Of a DNA stretch of 5,144 nucleotides, positions 1-5,144 are shown piece by piece (position 1 is the stretch's first letter; each line of letters opens with the position of its first letter). The notes under the pieces are model-generated. The model did no database searches and was not told the origin of the DNA. It saw nothing but the letters and a program-made list of their open reading frames with translations. The stretch lies in the NCBI RefSeq assembly GCF_000238295.3, contig NZ_AHCD03000016.1, forward strand, positions 1-5,144. Direction: 5' to 3'. This DNA comes from Pseudoalteromonas rubra. Its GTDB lineage: Bacteria; Pseudomonadota; Gammaproteobacteria; Enterobacterales; Alteromonadaceae. A program made the position numbers and the translations under genes.

Positions 1-476
1 CCGTGATGGCAGCGATTGGCCGTAACAAAGCAACTCAGGGGTATGTATTTGGCTTCGGCTGCCACTTAAAACCCGAAATGGCCGCACAACGTGCGCTCAC
101 TGAGTTATGTCAGCTTATTCCTATCCGGGACCAAAATGGTGCCCCCTTTGATTTTGATGCCATTACCGATGCTAGTTTCCTTCAGCCTGAGGCCAATGCA
201 CCTCGTGCAAGCTATCAACTAACACAAAGCGGTGATCTGAAGGGTGATATTCTGGCCATTGTTGAACAGTTAAACAATCTGGATATGGAAACACTGGCAC
301 TGGATTATTCACGCTCGCCTATTCCACTGAGCACTGCTAAAGTCTTTGTACCCGGGCTGTGCCACATCTGGCCACAACTAGGTAATCCACGGCTTTATGA
401 GACACCTGTCAAACTCGGTTGGCTGGATAAAGCATTGACGGAAAAGACGATTAATCAGCAAGGGTTGTATATTTAA
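1..476 (+). CDS. YcaO-family cyclodehydratase, C-terminal fragment (5' end outside window)
   Basis: This is the last ~158 codons of a YcaO protein, the ATP-dependent enzyme that cyclises Ser, Thr or Cys side chains onto the preceding amide of a RiPP precursor. The frame is open from the left edge (first full codon at base 3), so the apparent GTG/ATG at bases 3-8 are internal codons, not a start. Visible family features are the Pro-Val-(Val/Met)-Ala-Ala-Ile strand at the edge, a Gly-Phe-Gly-Cys-His segment leading into ALTELCQ (the Glu-bearing helix of the ATP site), and a C-terminal block VFVPGLCHIWP...RLYETPVKLGWLD, which closely matches TOMM-type YcaO enzymes. After that block the protein ends INQQGLYI, where TOMM YcaOs usually have a Pro-rich PxPxP-like tail; no proline is present. 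No terminator is visible after the TAA. GC is about 48%, higher than the genes that follow. The family call is firm; substrate and azoline versus other chemistry are not decidable. Confidence 0.88.
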   Translation, partial: VMAAIGRNKATQGYVFGFGCHLKPEMAAQRALTELCQLIPIRDQNGAPFDFDAITDASFLQPEANAPRASYQLTQSGDLKGDILAIVEQLNNLDMETLALDYSRSPIPLSTAKVFVPGLCHIWPQLGNPRLYETPVKLGWLDKALTEKTINQQGLYI

Positions 477-568
477 CGACAAGAGCTGTGAGTTACACTA
501 CTGTCACAATATTTCAAGCCTGACCAAATTCTATAGCTATTGATTGATGAAACTTAAAAAGGAAAGCC

Positions 569-597
569 TTCACTACAAACGCTGTGTTAATTATACT
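569..597 (+). promoter_or_regulatory. Candidate sigma70-type promoter for the precursor operon
   Basis: TTCACT (569-574, 4 of 6 matches to TTGACA) lies 17 bases before TATACT (592-597, 5 of 6 matches to TATAAT). The start point would fall near 604, about 40 bases before the precursor ATG. It lies in the only sizeable gap in the window (477-642), where a new transcript would be expected after the left ycaO. This is consensus matching by eye in AT-rich DNA, so a chance match is possible. Confidence 0.42.
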
Positions 598-608
598 CGT
601 ATCGAGTA
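594..608. promoter_or_regulatory. Palindrome over the -10 and start region, possible operator
   Basis: TACTCG and CGAGTA form a perfect inverted repeat with a 3-base centre (TAT). It overlaps the last four bases of the candidate -10 and runs across the predicted transcription start. That placement suits a repressor site that blocks RNA polymerase. No regulator gene is in the window, and the arms are only 6 bp, so the role is inferred. Confidence 0.35.
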
Positions 609-631
609 ACAGGTCGAAAATCTGTAAGCAA

Positions 632-636
632 AAGGA
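632..636 (+). promoter_or_regulatory. Ribosome binding site of the precursor gene
   Basis: AAGGA ends 6 bases before the ATG at 643. It is the clearest Shine-Dalgarno match in the window. The two following genes have displaced or weak ones, which would favour high output of the precursor relative to the enzymes. Confidence 0.7.
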
Positions 637-642
637 ACTACC

Positions 643-1629
643 ATGACAAACAGCACAAATGAAATTAACTGGAAAGTGACAACAAACTCTGAGTGGGATA
701 TTGCCTTCCAAAAGATAATATCTTATTTATGGGACAACAAGGAACGCGTATTAGCTAACGCGGGGGAAAACCGACTTTTTTACATAATGAAGAATCTGGG
801 TATTTCTAATATCCGAGAATACACCCATTTTAACAAAGACGGCAGTGCTTCACATGGGGTGAGCCTATTATCAAACCTGACAGGTAAAGACGCGAGTCAA
901 CAGTACTCAATCATTAACATTTGCGAAAGAAATGAAGATAGTCGGACACCAATATATGACTCATCTACCTTTTGGTCCAGTAAAAATGGTTGGAGAAACT
1001 TACTGATAGACTTGGAAGTCAAGCTACCGCCCCATAGTATAAATGCGGAGAGAAGTAGCGTGTTATCGGACTACATATCAATGCAAAGATTTTTTCCATT
1101 TTCTCAATTATTTCATTATCCAGCTAGTTCAACTTCTTCTGAACATACCCCGCTAAACCTAAAAATAGATGCTCTGGTCGATTCAAATTCAAGTCATAAA
1201 GCTAGTGGCTATAGCAACATAAACTCTGCCATAGGCAGTAATGAAGTTGAAAATTCAGACAGAGGCGGAAGCGAAGGTGTTGATGACGACTACAGCTGGT
1301 TGCATTTTGTACCTCGCCTGATCTCTTATAACTGGGCTTTGAGTACAACTGAGTGTATTGATCCTGTTACTAAGCCAAATCTAAGAGATTACCCTGTTTT
1401 GCTGGAAAACTTGGGATATAAAGTTGCTGATGAACTAAACATCTATCTTTCATATGCAAGCAAAGAGCCGGCTACAGAAGAGGCTGGGGAAAAAGTGTAT
1501 AACGTAAACGAATACACCAGCACGCTGTTTATTGACTTGCCTGCACCAGATTACTCTGAAGATGTCTCCCCAATGGCACTTGCAGACCTTGTCGCAGCTC
1601 GAGCAAATCAGCCATTCACCAGTACCTGA
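643..1629 (+). CDS. Putative TOMM/RiPP precursor protein, 328 aa, two fused leader-like units
   Basis: I do not recognise this as an enzyme; it has no catalytic motif, signal peptide or membrane segment. Its C-terminal ~110 residues resemble nitrile-hydratase-alpha-like leader precursors (as I recall, of the BMA_0021/BMA_0022 kind). They show an aromatic-rich helix with ISYNW (227-231), a PVLLENLGYKV stretch (251-261), a strand FIDLPAP (296-302), an Ala-rich helix and a short tail QPFTST. The N-terminal ~140 residues repeat the pattern in diverged form: ISYLW (26-30), IMKNLG (48-53), LLIDL (120-124), LSDY (141-144) and FPFSQ (151-155). A Ser/Asn/Asp-rich linker (about 156-215) joins them. The only cysteines are C94 and C238, so any heterocycles near the tails would come from Ser or Thr. 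It has a strong ribosome binding site, and hydroxylase, amidohydrolase and YcaO genes follow. Typical precursors of this type are far shorter, so the length is odd. Alternatively it is a non-precursor partner protein; the precursor role is inference. Confidence 0.6.
   Translation: MTNSTNEINWKVTTNSEWDIAFQKIISYLWDNKERVLANAGENRLFYIMKNLGISNIREYTHFNKDGSASHGVSLLSNLTGKDASQQYSIINICERNEDSRTPIYDSSTFWSSKNGWRNLLIDLEVKLPPHSINAERSSVLSDYISMQRFFPFSQLFHYPASSTSSEHTPLNLKIDALVDSNSSHKASGYSNINSAIGSNEVENSDRGGSEGVDDDYSWLHFVPRLISYNWALSTTECIDPVTKPNLRDYPVLLENLGYKVADELNIYLSYASKEPATEEAGEKVYNVNEYTSTLFIDLPAPDYSEDVSPMALADLVAARANQPFTST
685..1107 (+). repeat. Internal unit 1 of the duplicated precursor (residues ~15-155)
   Basis: Landmarks in order are W18 and ISYLW (26-30), NLG (51-53), LIDL (121-124), LSDY (141-144) and PFSQ (152-155). 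The same order recurs in unit 2. Unit 1 carries about 30 extra residues between NLG and LIDL. The nucleotide sequences are not alike, so the duplication is old or was always a pair of distinct paralogues. Confidence 0.5.
1282..1626 (+). repeat. Internal unit 2 of the duplicated precursor (residues ~214-328)
   Basis: Landmarks are W219 and ISYNW (227-231), NLG (256-258), FIDL (296-299), LADL (313-316) and the tail PFTST (324-328). This unit looks closer to the known leader family than unit 1. It ends exactly at the protein C-terminus, where a core peptide would be expected. Confidence 0.5.
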
Positions 1630-1635
1630 TAACCT

Positions 1636-1639
1636 GGAG
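1636..1639 (+). promoter_or_regulatory. Displaced Shine-Dalgarno (GGAG) for the PhyH-type gene
   Basis: No Shine-Dalgarno lies in the 8 single-stranded bases directly before the ATG at 1673. GGAG sits 33 bases upstream. If the hairpin at 1641-1664 folds, GGAG is separated from the ATG by only 1+8 unpaired bases, a normal spacing. Hairpin-bypassed ribosome binding is known in phage T4. Its use here is inferred from geometry alone. Confidence 0.4.
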
Positions 1640-1640
1640 T

Positions 1641-1664
1641 GAGGCCATTTTAATAAATGGCCTC
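1641..1664 (+). promoter_or_regulatory. Perfect 10-bp stem-loop between precursor and tailoring genes
   Basis: GAGGCCATTT, loop TAAT, AAATGGCCTC: ten paired bases and a 4-base loop. No T-run follows on either strand, so it is not a standard rho-independent terminator. It begins 11 bases after the precursor stop and ends 8 bases before the next ATG. Likely roles are protecting the 3' end of the precursor message after processing, partial attenuation, or control of translation of the next gene. Confidence 0.75.
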
Positions 1665-1672
1665 GAATTAAA

Positions 1673-2443
1673 ATGACGGTAAAAAACTTTTTCTCCGAAA
1701 ACGGCTATGCCGTTTTTGACCAACCTATCCTGGATATAGATTTACTACTTAAAGCCAAACAGGGTGTGAAACAAGTCCTCGAAAAAGAATACCAAACAGG
1801 AGTTCAGCCTTGGTGTCACTTTGGCGATGGCAACTCAGAATTAACTCGTCTGACACAGATACACATGTCGGATGAACGTATTTATCAGGCAATTACACAA
1901 TCTCAAATTGGTAATCTAGCAGCCAAACTAACAGGTGCTTCAAAAATAAATGTATGGGGATGCCAACTATTTTACAAACCGAGTGGGTCCCAATCCAAGG
2001 GCAACGTAGGATTTCATAGAGATTCGCAACATATGCCTTTTTTTAAAAAGGGTACTCTGACTGCTTGGATCCCTCTGGTTGATATTAATTCAAACTCTGG
2101 CCCACTGGTTATCGTACCAGGCTCACATACATGGGAGCCAACGCTTGAGCATACAGGTGGCGAAATCCAAAATATAAACTCACAAGTGCCTCTCTTACAA
2201 AACTTCTACAAAACTCAGAATTGGAAAGAGGAACAAGTGACACTACCCCTGGGTGGGATCAGTTTCCATGATTTCAATGCTCTACATGGTAGTTACCCTA
2301 ACGAATCTCCAACAGACAGAATCGTCATCACCGTTGGCCTTTTCACGGACGAGGTTGAATTTGATAATAACGTAGAAGATTACGGTTATGCACTAGTAAT
2401 TAATGATGAACGATTCTGCCCTACTATATACGAAAGAGAGTAA
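1673..2443 (+). CDS. Phytanoyl-CoA dioxygenase (PhyH) family Fe(II)/2-oxoglutarate hydroxylase
   Basis: This 256-residue protein has the length and motifs of a PhyH-family non-haem iron oxygenase. The facial triad is visible as H115 and D117 (GFHRDSQH) and the distal H205 (ALHGSYPN). R216 in SPTDRIVIT is the expected 2-oxoglutarate carboxylate binder. The QLFYKPSG strand (98-105), the TAWIPLVDIN...GPLVIVPGSH core and the N-terminal FFSENGYAVFD opening are all typical, so the enzyme appears intact. The family hydroxylates (sometimes halogenates or desaturates) small molecules or amino-acid side chains. An Asp in the HxD position argues against a halogenase. The gene lies 43 bases after the precursor gene and 8 before the amidohydrolase gene, so it probably acts on the modified peptide; that substrate is inferred. 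The ATG at 1673 is the only usual start codon downstream of an in-frame stop at 1640-1642. Confidence 0.88.
   Translation: MTVKNFFSENGYAVFDQPILDIDLLLKAKQGVKQVLEKEYQTGVQPWCHFGDGNSELTRLTQIHMSDERIYQAITQSQIGNLAAKLTGASKINVWGCQLFYKPSGSQSKGNVGFHRDSQHMPFFKKGTLTAWIPLVDINSNSGPLVIVPGSHTWEPTLEHTGGEIQNINSQVPLLQNFYKTQNWKEEQVTLPLGGISFHDFNALHGSYPNESPTDRIVITVGLFTDEVEFDNNVEDYGYALVINDERFCPTIYERE
2436..2440 (+). promoter_or_regulatory. Weak ribosome binding site of the amidohydrolase gene
   Basis: GAGAG lies inside the last codons of the preceding gene, 11 bases before the ATG at 2452. With an 8-base gap between the genes, ribosome re-initiation after the upstream stop is likely to contribute. Confidence 0.45.
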
Positions 2444-2451
2444 TTTTTAGC

Positions 2452-3585
2452 ATGCAAAAAGTCATTGATTGTGACAGACACGTAATTGAGCCAGTTGAAA
2501 TCTGGAAAGAATATATAAGCAAAGATGTATACGAAAAAACGCCTATCTGGTTAAAACCTGCAAGTGCGGAAATTGACCTGAAAGACGAATCGGGCAAGCA
2601 ACTCCCTATTCCTCCGAGCTATATGGTCGGTGAAGAACCTGTATTCAGTAACTGGGGTAAAGATCTACAAATCGCCTCAGCGCTAATCAATAGCGAAAGT
2701 ATCAATGAACGACTTTCTGCTACAAATCCAATTGATCACCTAGAAGAACTGAACAGAACGGGTGTGGATAAAGCAATCATATATCCTACTTTTGCTGGCC
2801 TTATCGTAAATCACAGTAAGGTAGATGCGCTGACATCGCTGGAGTTTGCGAAAGGCTATAACCGTTGGATTGAGGACTATTGCAATTATGCCAAAGACAG
2901 ACTTATTCCAGCTTATCTGATTAGCCGTCATGATCCCAGCTCCTTACTAGAACAAGTTGAAGATGCTGTGCGAAAGGGATGGAGTGCTCTTGCGCTAAGA
3001 CCAGAACCAATACTTGGCATATCGCTTGGCGATGAGCGATACGAACAATTTTGGCAAGCATGTGCACATCATGAATTAGCAGTTACATTCCATGGAGGTA
3101 CACACTTGCAAGGTGAGACTGTTGGTATGGACCGATTCAAGAATCGATTCTCACTCCATGCGTGCTCTCATCCAATGGAGGCACAAATGGCATTTGTTTC
3201 TCTTCTCGAGTCTGGCGTCTTTGAGCGCAACCCCAAATTGAAAATAGCCTTTCTGGAAGCTGGTTGTTCATGGGTACCCCACTGGTTATGGAGGCTGGAT
3301 AATATTTGTCACAACGAGTTTCCATCCATCACACATACCAATATAAGAATGCGCCCATCTGAATACTTTATCAGACACTGTTGGGTTGGTGTTGAAATTG
3401 GAGAGCCTATAAGTGAAACGGTTAACGCGATAGGTCACGAAAAGCTCATCTTTGGGAGTGATTACCCTCACCCGGACCACCTTCATTTTGACCTTGCACA
3501 AATGGCCAATGAAATGCCCAGTCTTAGCAATGAGCAAATTTCAGATATTTTGCAAAATAACCCAAGGCCTCTATTCAATTTATGA
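2452..3585 (+). CDS. Amidohydrolase-2 (ACMSD-like) family metal-dependent hydrolase or decarboxylase
   Basis: This 377-residue protein fits the Amidohydro_2 TIM-barrel family (usual length about 280-400). The N-terminal metal motif is IDCDRHVIEP (D8, H10, E13). The central ligand region is TFHGGTH (H214), followed by SHPMEAQMAF (H240) and the characteristic AFLEAGCSWVPHWLWRLD (264-283). The C-terminal catalytic Asp is D337 in KLIFGSDYPHPD. All expected metal-site positions are present, so the enzyme should be active. Family members hydrolyse C-N or C-C bonds or decarboxylate aromatic acids such as ACMS and 2,6-dihydroxybenzoate. Tight packing between the hydroxylase and YcaO genes suggests a peptide-tailoring role, for example trimming or a C-terminal change, but the substrate cannot be read from sequence. 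An unrelated amidohydrolase acts in bottromycin biosynthesis, which also uses two YcaO enzymes; this is analogy only. Confidence 0.85.
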   Translation: MQKVIDCDRHVIEPVEIWKEYISKDVYEKTPIWLKPASAEIDLKDESGKQLPIPPSYMVGEEPVFSNWGKDLQIASALINSESINERLSATNPIDHLEELNRTGVDKAIIYPTFAGLIVNHSKVDALTSLEFAKGYNRWIEDYCNYAKDRLIPAYLISRHDPSSLLEQVEDAVRKGWSALALRPEPILGISLGDERYEQFWQACAHHELAVTFHGGTHLQGETVGMDRFKNRFSLHACSHPMEAQMAFVSLLESGVFERNPKLKIAFLEAGCSWVPHWLWRLDNICHNEFPSITHTNIRMRPSEYFIRHCWVGVEIGEPISETVNAIGHEKLIFGSDYPHPDHLHFDLAQMANEMPSLSNEQISDILQNNPRPLFNL

Positions 3586-5144
3586 CACTTAATTTTGACT
3601 TGATAATTGGCTGGCAACCTCAATATAAACCTATCATCCTAAATAACAGTGATATTGTTGTAATATCTACTGATGGTGAGGTTTTGTTCAGCAATCAGGA
3701 CTTCCCTCTTATATCGTGTATTGATGGTAAGCGAACTATCAAGTCGATTATAGATGAACCTACCTCTCATGAAGATGCCAACCACTTCTTGAGATATGTT
3801 GGCAATTTCCTGCATAAAGGGACTTTTTTACAACTCGTAGGGCCGGTCTCAGAGTATGCACGTAATATCAATAACTCACTCGAAAGTGATGGCACTTTAA
3901 ATAGGTTGATTAGTAAACTGCCTGATACCCACATCCAAATCACTGAAAATTTCCTTTGTGACAAGCTCAACAGGACATTATCCAGTGAGAATGTGCCTGG
4001 TTATCTGATTGAAGTTTCTGGGCACACGGTAAGCATCACACCTAAGCTCAGTAACTATGGCGACTTTACGACACTAAGAAAGCTCTTATTGCACAATAAA
4101 CCAGTAATACACTACTTATCCAAAAAGTTGCCTGGACAGGACGTCAACCCACCAACTAATGAGGATACTGCCACATACCTGAAAAAAAACCTCTACAGTT
4201 TAAGCATGTGCTTAAATCATCATATCGATACAGAAAAACAGACACTGTTATGTATTGATATCAGAGATTTTAATACTCAGGAGTATGTGGTGCCACTGAG
4301 GCTCAACTCACCTCTTAGTGTTGATCACCATATCACCCTAGCCTCTTCAGCGATGGTAACAAATTCCGATGGCGGCTCTCGTATTCAAACTGCTAAAGCG
4401 ACTGTTGAACGATTAATGCCATTTGTAGGTACAAAAGTCGGGGCAATTACTCACCTGGAGCCTATTTCACAAAATAGCGACACCCCAATCATAATTTATA
4501 GAACAGCATTTTTTAAAACCCCAACCGTTAGGGCTTCAGAAAACATTGATTCACAAAGCTTTGTACAAGTTTGCTTAGGCAAAGGCGTCACACACGAACA
4601 GTCTAAGGCCAGTGCATTATGCGAAGCTGTCGAACGTAAAAATGCACAGTATGTGGGCGATGAGCTAACTCAAGTCGCACAGGCTCATCAGCTGGACGCT
4701 CGCAGTTATAGCTTTTCTCAGTTGTTACCCTACAGCGAGCTGCAGTATGCGCGCTTTGCGGACCCTGCGGACTCAGAATCTCAGCGTAAGCAAGCCGCGC
4801 TTTCCTATACTGGAGAGGCTGTCAATTGGACTGCTCTGTGGTCGCTTACACGCGATGAAAAAGTCTTTGTGCCCACCGTTTGCTGCTTTGCCAATACGCC
4901 GTTTGAAGAAGACCGCTTTGGCAAATGGCACTCTAATGGCTGTGCCGCTGGTAATAATCTGGAAGAAGCCATCTTACAGGCTTTATTTGAGTTGCTTGAG
5001 CGTGATGCAACAGCTATCTGGTGGTACAACCGCTTACCGCGTCCACAGTTTGAGTTAAGCGTTCTGGACCCGGATTATCTGGCACCGCTGCACCAAACAA
5101 TCACCGCTGAACACGACTATTGGGTGCTGGACCTCACCGTGGAT
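3582..5144 (+). CDS. YcaO cyclodehydratase with N-terminal leader-binding region (3' end outside window)
   Basis: The frame is open for 521 codons from the ATG at 3582 to the window edge. The ATG overlaps the preceding stop (ATGA), so translation is probably coupled. Residues ~1-88 look like a PqqD/RRE-type winged helix that binds RiPP leaders (KPIILNNSDIVVI, EVLFSNQDFPLISCIDGKRTI). Residues ~90-250 are poorly conserved and may be a remnant E1-like scaffold; no CxxC zinc pairs are seen. The YcaO domain follows, with SRIQTAKATVERL (266-278), GKGVTHEQSKASALCEAVER (333-352) and AAGNNLEEAILQALFELLERD (455-475), which carry the Glu-rich Mg/ATP-binding helices. It breaks off at VLDLTVD, about 150-160 residues before the usual end. 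Expected role: bind the 643-1629 product and cyclodehydrate its Ser/Thr residues. GC rises from about 40% to about 51% near residue 340 (base ~4600). Confidence 0.88.
   Translation, partial: MTLNFDLIIGWQPQYKPIILNNSDIVVISTDGEVLFSNQDFPLISCIDGKRTIKSIIDEPTSHEDANHFLRYVGNFLHKGTFLQLVGPVSEYARNINNSLESDGTLNRLISKLPDTHIQITENFLCDKLNRTLSSENVPGYLIEVSGHTVSITPKLSNYGDFTTLRKLLLHNKPVIHYLSKKLPGQDVNPPTNEDTATYLKKNLYSLSMCLNHHIDTEKQTLLCIDIRDFNTQEYVVPLRLNSPLSVDHHITLASSAMVTNSDGGSRIQTAKATVERLMPFVGTKVGAITHLEPISQNSDTPIIIYRTAFFKTPTVRASENIDSQSFVQVCLGKGVTHEQSKASALCEAVERKNAQYVGDELTQVAQAHQLDARSYSFSQLLPYSELQYARFADPADSESQRKQAALSYTGEAVNWTALWSLTRDEKVFVPTVCCFANTPFEEDRFGKWHSNGCAAGNNLEEAILQALFELLERDATAIWWYNRLPRPQFELSVLDPDYLAPLHQTITAEHDYWVLDLTVD

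Noticed and set aside
3..8. GTG/ATG at the left edge as a gene start
   Set aside because: The encoded residues match the interior of the YcaO domain, so the real start lies upstream of the window.
487..508. TGTGA...TCACA inverted pair after the left ycaO, resembling a CRP site or a terminator stem
   Set aside because: The spacer is 12 bases instead of the 6 needed for a CRP site, and the 5-bp stem with a 12-base loop and no following T-run is too weak for a terminator.
514..711. Minus-strand 65-codon ORF across the precursor start
   Set aside because: It overlaps the promoter, ribosome binding site and start of a better-supported gene, has no family resemblance, and looks like a chance antisense frame.
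1641..1664. Stem-loop as a rho-independent terminator
   Set aside because: No T-run follows the stem on either strand, and the next co-directional gene starts 8 bases later.
3767..3970. Minus-strand 67-codon ORF
   Set aside because: It lies wholly inside the open YcaO frame, which has continuous family motifs; it is a shadow frame.
4747..5058. Plus-strand 103-codon ORF
   Set aside because: It is an alternative frame inside the conserved catalytic part of the YcaO gene, arising from its higher GC; no ribosome binding site or recognisable domain.

Overview
This window looks like part of a ribosomally synthesised, post-translationally modified peptide (RiPP) locus of the azole/azoline (TOMM) type. 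The codon use, AT-leaning composition (about 40% GC in the middle) and compact plus-strand gene row suggest a marine-type gammaproteobacterium such as a Pseudoalteromonas, Shewanella or Vibrio relative. The taxon is only an inference, because the window holds no housekeeping gene.

Layout, all on the plus strand. (1) 1-476 is the 3' end of a YcaO-family cyclodehydratase gene. (2) 477-642 is a 166-base gap with a plausible sigma70-type promoter (569-597), a perfect 6-bp-arm palindrome on its -10 (594-608) and a good ribosome binding site. (3) 643-1629 encodes a 328-residue protein with no obvious enzyme signature. I read it as an oversized TOMM precursor made of two degenerate, nitrile-hydratase-leader-like units in tandem, joined by a Ser/Asn-rich linker; each unit ends in a Pro-Phe-Ser/Thr tail. 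(4) A perfect 10-bp-stem hairpin fills the gap before the next gene. (5) 1673-2443 encodes an Fe(II)/2-oxoglutarate (phytanoyl-CoA dioxygenase, PhyH) type hydroxylase. (6) 2452-3585 encodes an amidohydrolase-2 (ACMSD-like) metal hydrolase or decarboxylase. (7) 3582 to the window end encodes a second YcaO protein with an N-terminal leader-binding (RRE/PqqD-like) region. It starts in an ATGA overlap with the amidohydrolase gene and is cut by the window edge.

Proposed working order, as inference: the precursor is bound by the N-terminal region of the downstream YcaO protein, Ser/Thr (not Cys) residues are cyclodehydrated, and the PhyH and amidohydrolase enzymes tailor or trim the product. The window contains no SagB-type dehydrogenase, protease or exporter.

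Two things stand out. The precursor appears to be an internal duplication, that is, a fused precursor pair. Also, the right-hand YcaO breaks off almost exactly at the protein position where the left-hand fragment begins. Both ends are near 48-51% GC while the material between is near 40%. This points either to tandem biosynthetic cassettes with paralogous ycaO genes, or to the two ends being the same gene in a circular or collapsed repeat unit of about 5.15 kb.
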